Shown: positions 16,893-26,161, counted from the stretch's first letter. The stretch: 64,000 nt of DNA from Geodermatophilus obscurus DSM 43160 (GCF_000025345.1 NC_013757.1:434001-498000); one strand, 5' to 3'. The notes: generated from the letters alone by a model not told the origin. Translations and numbers: made by a program.

Positions 16893-17984
16893 GTGACCCT
16901 CGTCCACGAGCGGTTCACCGAGTACGCCGGATCGGAGATGGTGGTCGAGCAACTCGCCCGTGAGTGGCCCGATGCACCGATCCTCGCCCCGGTCGCCCGG
17001 CCGGGTGTGCTCCCGGCCGACGTCGAGCCCCGGGTCCGCAGCACCTGGCTGAGCCGCCTGCTGCGGGGCAGCACCTACGCACACCTGCTGCCGGCGCTCC
17101 CGGTCGCCATGAGCCGGCTGCCGGTCCCGCCGTCCGACGTGGTCATCGCCTCGCACCACGCCTTCGCCACCCAGGTCGTCCACGCGACGACCGCGCCCGT
17201 CGTCGCCTATGTACACAGTCCAGCCCGGTGGGTCTGGGACCCGTCGATGCGCGCCAACGAGGCCGGTGGCCGGCTGGGTGCGGCTGGACTCGGTGCCTTC
17301 TCCGCCGCTTTCCGTCCCGTCGACCTCCGGGCCGCCGCACGGGTCCACACGCTGGTCGGCAATTCGCGTGCCGTGGCCGAGCGCATCCGCGACTGGTGGG
17401 GCCGCGAGGCCACGGTCGTGCACCCCCCGGTCGACACCCAGTACTACTGCCCCGACCCCGCGGTGCCCCGCGAGGACTTCTTCCTCCTCGCCGGGCGGCT
17501 GGTGCCCTACAAGCGCTCCGACCTCGCCGTGCGTGCCGCGCGGCAAGCGGGCGTGCCTCTGGTCGTCGCCGGCGAGGGAAGGGCACGCGCCGAGGTCGAG
17601 CAGCTCGCCGGACCGGGGACGACTTTCGTCGGCCGGGTCGACGACGAGGGTCTCCGAGACCTGTTCCGTCGCTGCCGGGCTCTGCTTATGCCCGGCGTCG
17701 AGGACTTCGGCATCGTCCCGGTCGAGGCGCAGGCCTGCGGCGCGCCGGTGCTGGCCATCGATGCCGGGGGAGCGCGGGACTCGGTGCTGCCCGGTGTCAC
17801 CGGCGAGCTCGTCCCCGCGGCAGGGGAGGATGAGGAGGTCGACGTCTGGGCGCGCGCCCTGGCGTCCTTCGACGGTGCCTCCTACGACCCGGCGGCGATC
17901 CGGCGGCACGCCGAGTCGTTCTCCCGGGCGCACTTCCGCGGCGCGATGGCCGACGTCGTCGACCGGGTGCTCAGCTCGAGCTGA
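16893..17984 (+). CDS. GT4-family glycosyltransferase
   Basis: 363 residues from the GTG at 16893, whose first residues (VTLVHERFTEYAGSEMVVEQL) form the usual first strand of this GT-B family. An upstream GTG at 16854 would add 13 residues. Other motifs: VAYVHSPARWVWDP, LVGNSRAVAERI, FLLAGRLVPYKRSDLAV and MPGVEDFGIVPVEAQACG, the donor-binding element. Relatives include WbaZ-type mannosyl and related transferases. The 3' end overlaps the convergent GT4 by 14 bp. Confidence 0.78.
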   Translation: MTLVHERFTEYAGSEMVVEQLAREWPDAPILAPVARPGVLPADVEPRVRSTWLSRLLRGSTYAHLLPALPVAMSRLPVPPSDVVIASHHAFATQVVHATTAPVVAYVHSPARWVWDPSMRANEAGGRLGAAGLGAFSAAFRPVDLRAAARVHTLVGNSRAVAERIRDWWGREATVVHPPVDTQYYCPDPAVPREDFFLLAGRLVPYKRSDLAVRAARQAGVPLVVAGEGRARAEVEQLAGPGTTFVGRVDDEGLRDLFRRCRALLMPGVEDFGIVPVEAQACGAPVLAIDAGGARDSVLPGVTGELVPAAGEDEEVDVWARALASFDGASYDPAAIRRHAESFSRAHFRGAMADVVDRVLSSS

Positions 17985-19080
17985 CGGGCCCGGACCCGAG
18001 CACGGCCGCCACGGTCTCGGCAGCCACGTCATCCCATGTGCGGCGCTGACGACTGGCGGGGTCGCGGGCCCCGGTGTGCTCGAGGCGGCGCAGGGCGGCC
18101 TCCGCCCAACCGGCCACGTCGTCGGCCGGCAGGTGCTCGGCGGCGTCGCCGCTCACCTCGACCAGCGCCGGGTCCATCGACGTCACCAGCGGCGCGCCCA
18201 GGTCGAGCGCCTCCACGGCGGGCAGCCCGAAGCCCTCGGCCAGGCTGGGGGCCAGCGCGACCGCGCAGTGCTCGTAGCACCAGCGCAGGGTGCCGTCGTC
18301 CACCCCCGTGAGCTGCACCAGCCGACCATCGGCGACGAGCCCGGCGTGATCCGGCCCGTAGGACTGAGACCCCCATGCCGGCGGCCCCACGAGCGCGAGC
18401 ACGGCGTCGGGGTGTCGCCGGACGACCCGTGCCCACGCCGAGACCGCGACGGAGAGGTTCTTCCGCGGGCCGGGGTCCCCCACGACCAGCGCGAAGGGGC
18501 GGCCCGTCAGCGAGGGGACGGGCACCGGCTCGCTGTCCAGCAACTGGGGACTGGTGGTCAGCGGTGCCACCGTTGCCCGCGGCGCCAGCTCAGGGTCCCA
18601 GCGGACCAGCCGGTCCCGTGTGGCTGTGCTCACGCACACGAGGGAGTCCGCCTGCCGCAGCGATGCGGCGTAAGGCCTAGCGAGCAGCAGCCGCTTGGGG
18701 AGCGGGAAGTCCTGCGGCCGGTCGAACAGCAGCAGGTCGTGCACGGTCAGAGCGGTGCGCGCACGGACGCCGCGCGGCAGCAGGTGCTTGGTGCCCTGGA
18801 CGACGTCGAACCGCGAACCCAGTCGCCGGCCGAGCGCCAACCGCTCGAAGGCCGGGATGACGGCCTCCGGGACGGCGGGCAGCGTCACGATCCGCTCCGG
18901 TCCGCCCACGAGGTCGGCCAGGGAGCCGGCCGCGGCGGGGGAGGCCAGGAGGTGCAGTTCAACGTCGTCGCGGCGCACGAGGGCGCGGGCCAGTTCGACC
19001 GTGTAGCGCACGATCCCGCCGCCCCGGATGCCCGGCGGCACGTGCCCGGCCATCAACAGCCAACGCACCGGACCGCTCAT
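17971..19080 (-). CDS. GT4-family glycosyltransferase
   Basis: 369 residues. Motifs: MAGHVPPGIRGGGIVRYTVE, VHDLLLFDRP, VSTATRDRLV, FALVVGDPGPRKNLSVAV and APSLAEGFGLPAVEALDLG, the donor site with E-x7-E. This resembles mannosyltransferases of the WbdA/MtfB kind. I chose the ATG at 19080; an upstream in-frame GTG adds 30 Arg/Asp-rich residues without homology features. Its end overlaps tail-to-tail with the GT4 on the other strand. Confidence 0.78.
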   Translation of the reverse strand: MSGPVRWLLMAGHVPPGIRGGGIVRYTVELARALVRRDDVELHLLASPAAAGSLADLVGGPERIVTLPAVPEAVIPAFERLALGRRLGSRFDVVQGTKHLLPRGVRARTALTVHDLLLFDRPQDFPLPKRLLLARPYAASLRQADSLVCVSTATRDRLVRWDPELAPRATVAPLTTSPQLLDSEPVPVPSLTGRPFALVVGDPGPRKNLSVAVSAWARVVRRHPDAVLALVGPPAWGSQSYGPDHAGLVADGRLVQLTGVDDGTLRWCYEHCAVALAPSLAEGFGLPAVEALDLGAPLVTSMDPALVEVSGDAAEHLPADDVAGWAEAALRRLEHTGARDPASRQRRTWDDVAAETVAAVLGSGPVSSS

Positions 19081-19150
19081 GCGGCGGTCCCGCCGGTCGT
19101 CCGCGTCCCTCTGCTCCACGACCTGAGCCTCACACACGGCGGGCTTCCGG

Positions 19151-20179
19151 TCAGCGGCCCCCGGCCGCAAGGCGCAGCGGTCGCCGGTCCCGGCGGAACC
19201 GCACCCGGACGAGTCGTCGGGCGGTCCCGTCAGGGGCGAGGAGGGTCAACAGGCTCCAGACCAGCACCTGCACGCGCTTCGGGATGGACTCCGGACCTGG
19301 GTGGGCGGGAGAGCGCAGCGTGTCCCACAACAGCCGGCGGAACGACTCCCCTGCCAGGGGGCGGTCGTCGGGACACAGGCGGTACGACGCAATCCGCAGT
19401 TCGAGGAGGGGACGGCTGCGTCGCAGGGCGCGACCGTCGGCCATGTCCCCCCGGACGCGATTCGCGTACTCGTAGCGCTGGCGGGCGCGTTCGACTGCAC
19501 GGGGGAACTTCTCGGGGTCCGCGAGGAGGTCGCTGGTGTTGGACCCGTGCACTCGGTAGCCGACCAAGGGCTTCGCCACCGTCACGACGTCCCCCAGGAA
19601 CGGCGCGACGGCCAGACACGCCGAGTCGGTGGCCGGTCCGCAGCTGTCGTCCAGCGGGAAGATCCGGTCGAGGAAGGCCCGGGAGTAGGCGTTGCCCGAT
19701 CCCGGCGGCGTCGGGTAGGCGGTCGTCGAGTCCGCCCAGGCGCGGATCTCCTGAGGGGTGGACTCCCGGGAGTAGCGAGGGAAGACCGAGCCGAGGGATC
19801 GGCCGTGCTCGTCGATGCGGAGCATCTGGAACTGCACCTTGCTGATGCCCTCATGCCAGACGCGCGCCAGTTCACGACCGACGGACGGGAACAGCACGTC
19901 GTCGGAGTCGAGGTGGATGACGACGTCGCCGGTCGACAGCTCGTAGCCGCGGTTGCGGGCCACTCGTTGCGTGGCGTTGTCCTGGTACAGGATGGTGATG
20001 CGGTCCTCGTAGCGCGCGATCACCTCGCGCGAGTCGTCGGTGGAGCCGTCGTCGACGACGATCACCTCGACATCGTCCCAGTCGAGCGTGAGGGCGCTGT
20101 CGATCGCCTGCCCGACGTACCGGCCGTAGTTGTGATTGGCGATGACGACGCTGATCCGCTGGAGCGTCCGCTCCTGCAC
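19151..20179 (-). CDS. GT2 glycosyltransferase, paralog of the gene at the window's left edge
   Basis: 342 residues. The GT2 fold is complete: ISVVIANHNYGRYVGQAIDS, VIVVDDGSTDDSREVI, VIHLDSDDVL. The C-terminal two thirds are co-linear with the truncated gene at 1-695, so the two are likely duplicates flanking the 18 kb between them. The GTG at 20179 is preceded by GGGGAGGTGAGG. It lies divergently from the glycosylphosphotransferase across a 484-bp gap. Confidence 0.82.
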   Translation of the reverse strand: MQERTLQRISVVIANHNYGRYVGQAIDSALTLDWDDVEVIVVDDGSTDDSREVIARYEDRITILYQDNATQRVARNRGYELSTGDVVIHLDSDDVLFPSVGRELARVWHEGISKVQFQMLRIDEHGRSLGSVFPRYSRESTPQEIRAWADSTTAYPTPPGSGNAYSRAFLDRIFPLDDSCGPATDSACLAVAPFLGDVVTVAKPLVGYRVHGSNTSDLLADPEKFPRAVERARQRYEYANRVRGDMADGRALRRSRPLLELRIASYRLCPDDRPLAGESFRRLLWDTLRSPAHPGPESIPKRVQVLVWSLLTLLAPDGTARRLVRVRFRRDRRPLRLAAGGR

Positions 20180-20663
20180 GTCATCCTCACCTCCCCTTGC
20201 GCTGCCGCGCGGCAGTTCCCGTCACCCAGGATGTTGTCGTGCGCGCGGAGCGTCGCGGTCTCCAGCGTGACACAACGTGTCCGCCGGTTCCCAGGGCGCC
20301 CGCCAAGGGGCCGTTCCTCCGACAGGACGTGACTGCGCGCCTGCTTCCTGGAGTCTGGTTGCTGATGGGCCGAGCGACGGACTCGGAGAAGGAACGCCCC
20401 AAGCGTGAACTCCGTCACTCCAGCACGACGATCACGGTGCAGGTCACGCCCTGTGAACGCGGGGCGCACAAATCAACACTCAGAGTAGTCAAAAGAATGG
20501 GAAGTCGGTTGTTTGCTCATAACAACGAAATTCCGGGTCTTCACCGAGCGGGGCTGGGACGTTACCTTCGCCTGGGCGGTTGAACGCTGAAGTTCCTGCT
20601 CCTCCACGGGATGTCCTTTGTCAGTTGCTGGCGCTTCGGGCGCCGGCACGGGGGTGTGACGCT
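20180..20663 (+). other. 484-bp divergent intergenic region
   Basis: It lies between the GT2 reading left and the first glycosylphosphotransferase reading right. The stretch 20465-20540 is distinctly AT-richer than its surroundings, as expected for a promoter region that may control the main part of the locus. No convincing gene was seen. Confidence 0.5.
20540..20568 (+). promoter_or_regulatory. candidate promoter of first glycosylphosphotransferase gene
   Basis: TTCACC (20540-20545) and TACCTT (20563-20568) are separated by 17 bp, a reasonable fit to TTGACA-N17-TANNNT. They lie at the end of the AT-rich stretch. The match is only moderate. Confidence 0.3.
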
Positions 20664-22169
20664 TTGACCCTGCCCGAGACCCACAACGCCGCGGTCCGTC
20701 GGACGGCGCCGTCCATCAGTCGCCGGTGGCTGTGGCTGGCTGACCGGCTGCGCGGTGAGGGCACGCTCGCCCGCCGAGCCTGGCGCGGCTCGTACGTGCG
20801 CCGGCTCGTCGTCCTGGACGTCCTGGCCGCGTTCGTCGCCGCGCTGGTCGGTTCCCGTGTGCCCGAGGACGGTGTCCTGGGTGTGCACGAGGCATTCCCC
20901 TGGATGGTCGCCGCGCTCCCGGTGGTGTGGGTCGGCGCGATGGTCGCCGCACGTGCCTACGAGGAGCGGTTCCTCTGGGTCGGCCCGGAGGAGTTCCGTC
21001 GGGTGTTCTTCGCCGCCGCGCTGCTGCTCGCCACGGTCGGCACCGTCTCGTGGGCCTTCAAGCTCGAGGTGGCCCGCAGTTTCGTCGTCGTCGCCCTGCC
21101 GCTGGCGACCCTGCTGACCCTGGGCCAGCGCTGGGTGTTGCGCTCCCGGCTGCACCGGCAGCGTGCCCACGGGCGGCACCAGCAGACGACCCTGCTGGTC
21201 GGCCACCGCAGTGGCGTCGCCGCGCTCAGCGCACAGATGGAGCGTGAGGCCTACCACGGTTACCGCGTCATCGGCTGCTGCCTCCCGCTGTCCGAGGACG
21301 ACAGGGATGTCTTCGATGGCCTGCCCGTCCTCGGCGACCTGGAGGAGGTCGTCGACGTCGTCCACCGCTACGAGGTCGACACCGTCGCGGTCCTGCCCTC
21401 GCCCGAGCTCGACGGGCCGCAGCTGCGCAAGCTGGGCTGGGACCTCGAGGAGACACAGGCCGAGTTGCTCCTCGCCCCCGCGGTCACCGAGGTCGCCGGC
21501 CCCCGGGTGCGCATCCGTCCGATCGCGGGCCTCCCGCTCGTGCACGTCGAGCGGCCCGAGTTCTCCGGCGTGCGCCGCGTGATCAAGGGTGTCGTCGACC
21601 GCTCGTTGGCAGGTCTCGGCCTGCTGGTCGTGCTCCCGGTGCTGGTGAGCCTCGCGCTGCTGGTCAAGATCACCAGCCGCGGGCCCGTGTTGTTCAAGCA
21701 CGAGCGGATCGGCCGCGACGGCCAACCGTTCGAGGTCTACAAGTTCCGCAGCATGGTCGTCGACGCGGACAAGGTCGAGATGGACCTGTTCGACCAGAAC
21801 GAGGGCAACGACGTCCAGTTCAAGATGAGGCGGGACCCGCGCGTGACCCGGATCGGCGCGGTCATGCGGCGCTACTCGCTGGATGAGTTGCCGCAGCTGC
21901 TCAACGTGCTCGGCGGGACCATGAGCCTCGTCGGCCCCCGGCCGCACGTCACCCGTGAGGTCGAGCAGTACGGCTTCGACATGCAGCGCCGGCTGCTCGT
22001 GAAGCCCGGCATCACCGGACTGTGGCAGGTCAGCGGTCGGTCCGACCTCTCGTGGGACGACGCAGTACGTCTCGACGTCCGCTACGTCGAGAACTGGTCG
22101 CTGGCGCTCGACTTCATGATCCTCTGGAAGACCATCGGGGCTGTCCTCCGTGGCTCCGGGGCCTACTGA
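20664..22169 (+). CDS. polyprenyl-phosphate hexose-1-phosphate transferase (WbaP/CpsE-like)
   Basis: About 501 residues. An N-terminal membrane part with four to five helices and a nucleotide-binding-like middle domain (TLLVGHRSGVAAL) is followed from about residue 335 by the bacterial sugar transferase catalytic domain: a helix, then SRGPVLFKHERIGRDG, YKFRSM, DELPQLLNVLGGTMSLVGPRP and KPGITGLWQVSGRS. It transfers a sugar-1-phosphate from a UDP-sugar to undecaprenyl phosphate, starting each repeat unit. The start is uncertain: TTG at 20664 has a GGGGGTG upstream; another TTG at 20580 is possible, and no ATG or GTG fits. A second enzyme of this class follows at 22559. Confidence 0.85.
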   Translation: MTLPETHNAAVRRTAPSISRRWLWLADRLRGEGTLARRAWRGSYVRRLVVLDVLAAFVAALVGSRVPEDGVLGVHEAFPWMVAALPVVWVGAMVAARAYEERFLWVGPEEFRRVFFAAALLLATVGTVSWAFKLEVARSFVVVALPLATLLTLGQRWVLRSRLHRQRAHGRHQQTTLLVGHRSGVAALSAQMEREAYHGYRVIGCCLPLSEDDRDVFDGLPVLGDLEEVVDVVHRYEVDTVAVLPSPELDGPQLRKLGWDLEETQAELLLAPAVTEVAGPRVRIRPIAGLPLVHVERPEFSGVRRVIKGVVDRSLAGLGLLVVLPVLVSLALLVKITSRGPVLFKHERIGRDGQPFEVYKFRSMVVDADKVEMDLFDQNEGNDVQFKMRRDPRVTRIGAVMRRYSLDELPQLLNVLGGTMSLVGPRPHVTREVEQYGFDMQRRLLVKPGITGLWQVSGRSDLSWDDAVRLDVRYVENWSLALDFMILWKTIGAVLRGSGAY

Positions 22170-22558
22170 CCCCGAGTTCCCTGAGCGCGTCAGCCACCCA
22201 GGGCCCCGAGACGTCGTCATGCGGGCGTCGGTCCAGCTGTTCCCTCGTGGTCCTCGGCAGGCTCCGGGCCCCCTCGTGCGGCTCTCGAGCGGGGAGCGCT
22301 TCGACGAGGGGTGTTCCTGATGGTCGGCGCTGGCCACGGCCTCATCGGGGGCTTCCCCGCTCGTCGATTGGACGGCGGGTGTGCGGTCCGTGATGGTGTG
22401 CTGTCCCTCCACTCCCCCGAACGGTGGCCCAATCAGAACGGTCCGTGAGCACTTCCTCGGGACTGACCAGCCATTTGTGCGGTGAAGTGCGAGCACGCCC
22501 TCCGGATGACACCATTCGGAGCCGCCTCAAGACGAGAGGCGTGCGCTGGAGGGTGAGG
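22170..22558 (+). other. 389-bp gap between the two glycosylphosphotransferase genes
   Basis: No supported gene. The gap is large for an operon, so the second enzyme may have its own promoter, but I found no -35/-10 pair I would defend. A small hairpin with CTCCG/CGGAG arms sits just before the second gene. Confidence 0.5.
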
Positions 22559-24046
22559 ATGGCCGACGCGACGGAAGGCAAGGCGACGCCCCGCGCCGTC
22601 GCACGAGTGTGGACCGGCGTCCGTGTGGGGACGGTGTCCTCGGAGGGTGCCGCGAGCACGGTCCGCACCTGGCCGACGCTTGAAGCGCATGCCCGTCGAC
22701 ACGAGGCGTGGTGGCTGCGGCGTGGCGTCGGTCCCTACCTCATCCTCGTCGACGTCCTGGCCTTCACTCTCGCCACGGTCATCACGCTCCCCGGCTCAGC
22801 GGTGGCGCACGGCCTCGCCCTCGTCTGCCTGCTCCTCGTGTTCTGGCGCGCCGGTCTCTACCGCTCGCGGCTGGAACTGTCGCTGCTCGACGACCTGCCG
22901 TACGTCCTGGCCGCGGTCGTCGTCGCATGGACGTTCAAGGTGGCGCTGTTCTCCGTCCTGCCCGGCGTGGACCCCCCGGTACAGCAGGTCGTACACGTGG
23001 TGGTCCTCCTGGCCGTCCTCCTGGCCGCCCGAGGGATCGCCTACCGGGTCGTCCACACCGCCCGTTGCCGCGGTGTGGTCCGACACCGCACCCTCATCGT
23101 CGGTGCCGGACCGGTAGGGGTCCGCATCGCCAACACCCTGCTCGAGCGCCGGAACTACGGCCTCGACCCGCTGGGCTTCCTGGACGCCGACCTCCCCGAG
23201 GACACGAGGGCGCTGCTGCCGATCCCACTGCTCGGCGGGTACGAGCAGCTCGGCGCAGTCATCCGGGAGCTGGGCGCCCGAGACGTCATCGTGGCCTACG
23301 GCGGAGTGGACGAGGACGAACTCGTCGACATCCTGCGCACCTGTGACCGACTCGATGTCGAGGTGTTCGTCGTCCCCCGGTTGTTCGAGCTCCACAACGC
23401 CAACCGCCACACCGACGAGATCTGGGGCATCCCGCTCCTCCGGGTGCGACGAGCCGTCTACCGGAGCCCGTGGTGGCGCGTGAAACGGCTCATCGACGTC
23501 GTGGTGTCGGCGCTGACGTTGTTGGTCATCTCTCCTGTGCTCGTCGCCTGCGCGGTCGCCGTCCGCTACGAGGGCGGACCCGGGATCATCTTCCGGCAGG
23601 AACGGGTCGGCCTCGACGGCCGGCCGTTCCAAGTGCTGAAGTTACGGTCCCTCAAGCCGGTCAACGAGACGGAGTCGCAGACGAACTGGAACATCAAGCA
23701 CGACGACCGTCTCGGGCCCGTGGGGCGGTTCCTCCGGGCGACCTCGCTCGATGAACTACCGCAACTCTGGAACATCCTCCGCGGGGACATGAGCCTGGTG
23801 GGCCCGCGTCCGGAACGACCGCACTTCGTGCAGCAGTTCTCGACGCACATCCCCCGCTACACGGCCCGCCACCGGGTGCCGGCGGGGCTGACCGGCTGGG
23901 CCCAGGCGCACGGTCTGCGGGGAGACACCTCGATCGAGGACCGCGCCCGTTTCGACAACTACTACATCGAGAACTGGTCGCCCTGGCTCGACATGAAGAT
24001 CGTCCTCAAGACGGTCGGCCAGGTCCTCCGCCGGCAGGGCGGCTGA
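22559..24046 (+). CDS. second polyprenyl glycosylphosphotransferase (WcaJ-like)
   Basis: 495 residues. An N-terminal four-helix membrane region is followed by a Rossmann-like CoA-binding-type domain (TLIVGAGPVGVRIANTLL) and the sugar transferase domain: EGGPGIIFRQERVGLDG, LKLRSL, DELPQLWNILRGDMSLVGPRPE and VPAGLTGWAQAHGLRGD. The order is that of full-length WcaJ-type initiating enzymes. It differs clearly in sequence from its neighbour, which suggests another donor sugar or a second pathway. The ATG at 22559 follows GGAGGGTGAGG; an upstream in-frame extension is not supported. Confidence 0.85.
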   Translation: MADATEGKATPRAVARVWTGVRVGTVSSEGAASTVRTWPTLEAHARRHEAWWLRRGVGPYLILVDVLAFTLATVITLPGSAVAHGLALVCLLLVFWRAGLYRSRLELSLLDDLPYVLAAVVVAWTFKVALFSVLPGVDPPVQQVVHVVVLLAVLLAARGIAYRVVHTARCRGVVRHRTLIVGAGPVGVRIANTLLERRNYGLDPLGFLDADLPEDTRALLPIPLLGGYEQLGAVIRELGARDVIVAYGGVDEDELVDILRTCDRLDVEVFVVPRLFELHNANRHTDEIWGIPLLRVRRAVYRSPWWRVKRLIDVVVSALTLLVISPVLVACAVAVRYEGGPGIIFRQERVGLDGRPFQVLKLRSLKPVNETESQTNWNIKHDDRLGPVGRFLRATSLDELPQLWNILRGDMSLVGPRPERPHFVQQFSTHIPRYTARHRVPAGLTGWAQAHGLRGDTSIEDRARFDNYYIENWSPWLDMKIVLKTVGQVLRRQGG

Positions 24047-24063
24047 GCGGCGTCGCGCACCTC

Positions 24064-24089
24064 GGCCGACCGGCAGTCGCGAGTCGGCC
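24064..24089 (+). terminator. hairpin after glycosylphosphotransferase genes
   Basis: GGCCGAC (24064-24070) and GTCGGCC (24083-24089) form a perfect 7-bp stem with a 12-nt loop, 17 bp after the stop codon. There is no T run, which is usual for actinobacterial terminators. Confidence 0.4.
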
Positions 24090-24210
24090 CGCTCCTGCGC
24101 CGCTGCCCGCGCGGTGCCGTCCATCTCGTCCCCACCCGCTCGATCGGGGCCGACGGTGCAGAGGTCGGTGGGCCAGGTCCGCGGTACTGCGCACCCATGT
24201 GGGCGGGCCG

Positions 24211-24387
24211 TCAATGCGGGAGTGGAGGAGGGCGGTCCGGCTCGCGAGAGCGGGCGACCGGGGTAGGCGACCCGGTCAGCTGCGCGAGCTCCGGACGTTC
24301 GGCGCGGTGGATCGCCCTACCCAGCAGGACGGCGGTGGGGACGGAGAGCAGCACCCAGACCGCCACGGCGGTCCACACCCATCCCAC
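24211..24387 (-). CDS. small single-helix membrane protein
   Basis: 58 residues: GWVWTAVAVWVLLSVPTAVL forms one N-terminal membrane helix, followed by GRAIHRAERPE and a Pro-rich tail. The GTG at 24387 has GAGGAGGC five bases upstream, which decides the start. The opening resembles that of the larger membrane protein at 32841 (helix, then IGRGIR). Function unknown. Confidence 0.5.
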   Translation of the reverse strand: MGWVWTAVAVWVLLSVPTAVLLGRAIHRAERPELAQLTGSPTPVARSREPDRPPPLPH

Positions 24388-24600
24388 GGAGGCCTCCTCG
24401 TCAGTGTGTACCCCCGTTCCGTGGAGTACAGCGCAGTCGAGCGGATGTGACGACCCCCAGAGCGCGGGGGCGCCGTCCACCCGCGGCGAGCGTGACGGCC
24501 CGGTGGTCACCGCTTCCGAGCGGTGAGCGCGTCGGGCACACTGCTGTTCGTGCTCACGCTTCCGGTGCTCCGCCGAACCCGATCGGGTGGAGGGGCGGCA

Positions 24601-24717
24601 ATGGCGGTCCTCAGCGGGCGCGTCCACCGGCACCGGTTCCGCTGGACTGAGGACGACGCCTTCAGCGGCTCGAGCCTCTACGCCTGTCACTGCGGTGTCG
24701 TGCGTCCGGCTCTCTGA
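24601..24717 (+). CDS. small hypothetical protein with CxCG motif
   Basis: 38 residues ending in SLYACHCGVVRPAL. An ATG with GGAGGGG eight bases upstream supports translation. The basic RVHRHRFRW start and the single CxC pair look like the short zinc-ribbon-like hypothetical proteins common in actinobacteria. It is below the size where coding can be shown by composition alone. Confidence 0.4.
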   Translation: MAVLSGRVHRHRFRWTEDDAFSGSSLYACHCGVVRPAL

Positions 24718-24841
24718 CCTGACTCCGGAAGGTGAGCCACCCGGCCCGGGATGGCCTGTCCGTCCGGCTGCCCCGTAGGTTTCACCTGGCTGCGGTGACA
24801 GCGGACCGCCGGGGCAGTCGTCGAGTGCGGGGTGGACGTTC

Positions 24842-26161
24842 ATGAGGGTCTCGGTCATCGGCTGTGGCTATCTCGGCGCGGTGCACGCGGCATCGATGGC
24901 GGAGCTGGGTCACGAGGTGATCGGCGTCGACGTCGACCAGCGCAAGGTCGCCGCGCTGAACGAGGCGCGTGCGCCGTTCTACGAGCCCGGCTTCGAGGAC
25001 CTGCTTGCCCGCACACTGGCCACCGGCCGGCTCCGCTTCAGCACGGACATCTCCGACGCCACGGGTTCGCAGGTCCACTTCGTCTGCGTCGGGACGCCGC
25101 AGAAGCGGGGTGAGTACGCCGCCGACATGCGCTACGTCGAGGCGGCCGTGGAGTCGATGCTGGGAGTGCTGGCCCCGGGTGAGCTCGTGGTCGGCAAGTC
25201 CACCGTGCCGGTCGGGACGGCTGGGCGCCTGGCGGAGCTGGTGGGGGAGAAGGCGCCCGGCGCGATGCTGGCGTGGAACCCGGAGTTCCTGCGCGAGGGC
25301 TTCGCCGTCCAGGACACCCTGCACCCCGACCGCCTGGTCTACGGCCTGCCCGCCGATCAGGGCCGCGAGACGGCCGAGCGGATGCTGGACGAGGTCTACG
25401 CCGCGATCGTCGCGCGCCGAACCCCCAAGGTCGTCACGGACTACGCCACCGCGGAGATGGTGAAGACGGCGGCCAACTCGTTCCTCGCCACGAAGATCAG
25501 CTTCATCAACGCGATGGCCGAGCTGTGCGAGGCGACCGGCGCCGACGTCAAGCAGCTGGCCGACGCGATCGGCTACGACGACCGCATCGGACGCAAGTTC
25601 CTCAACGCCGGCCTCGGGTTCGGTGGCGGCTGCCTGCCCAAGGACATCCGCGCGTTCATGGCCCGGGCCGGCGAGCTGGGTGCGGACCAGGCGCTGACGT
25701 TCCTGCGTGAGGTCGACAACATCAACATGCGCCGCCGCATCCGGATGGTCGAACTCGCCCGGGAGGTCTGCGACGGCTCGCTGCTCGGCAAGCACATCGC
25801 CGTCCTCGGTGCCGCCTTCAAGCCCGACAGCGACGACATCCGTGACAGCCCGGCGCTCAACGTGGCCGCGCAGCTCCAGCTCCAGGGCGCGGACGTGCGG
25901 GTGACCGACCCCGCCGCGATCGAGAGCAGTCGCCGGTTGTGGCCGCAGCTGGACTACGCGGCCACGCCGGAGGAAGCAGCCGAGCGCGCCGACGCCGTCC
26001 TGGTGCTCACCGAGTGGCGGCAGTACCGGGAGCTCGACCCGGTCGCGTTCGGCCGGGTCGTCGCGCAGAAGCGGGTGCTCGACGGCCGGAACGCCCTCGA
26101 CCGTGAGGCGTGGACCGCCGCCGGGTGGAGCTACCGCGCCCTGGGGCGCCGCGCCGGCTGA
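24842..26161 (+). CDS. ugd: UDP-glucose 6-dehydrogenase
   Basis: 439 residues, full length. It oxidises UDP-glucose to UDP-glucuronate with two NAD+. N-terminal NAD motif VIGCGYLGAVHAASMAELGH; GKSTVPVGT; WNPEFLREGFA; the central-domain YATAEMVKTAANSFLATKISF with the catalytic Lys near 208 and Asn near 212; the catalytic cysteine at about 264 in GFGGGCLPKDI; and the C-terminal domain with AAFKPDSDDIRDSPA. It supplies glucuronate for the glycan loci around it. The ATG at 24842 is the only start that fits. A decayed copy of its 3' end occurs at 28272. Confidence 0.93.
   Translation: MRVSVIGCGYLGAVHAASMAELGHEVIGVDVDQRKVAALNEARAPFYEPGFEDLLARTLATGRLRFSTDISDATGSQVHFVCVGTPQKRGEYAADMRYVEAAVESMLGVLAPGELVVGKSTVPVGTAGRLAELVGEKAPGAMLAWNPEFLREGFAVQDTLHPDRLVYGLPADQGRETAERMLDEVYAAIVARRTPKVVTDYATAEMVKTAANSFLATKISFINAMAELCEATGADVKQLADAIGYDDRIGRKFLNAGLGFGGGCLPKDIRAFMARAGELGADQALTFLREVDNINMRRRIRMVELAREVCDGSLLGKHIAVLGAAFKPDSDDIRDSPALNVAAQLQLQGADVRVTDPAAIESSRRLWPQLDYAATPEEAAERADAVLVLTEWRQYRELDPVAFGRVVAQKRVLDGRNALDREAWTAAGWSYRALGRRAG

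Noticed and set aside
22170-22558. Decayed gene between the glycosylphosphotransferases
   Set aside because: Short open frames exist, but none shows a motif, ribosome site or similarity to neighbours.
24211-24858. A 215-codon minus-strand gene over the whole of this interval
   Set aside because: Only the last 58 codons have a ribosome site and a membrane helix. The rest is low-complexity and runs antisense to the small gene at 24601.
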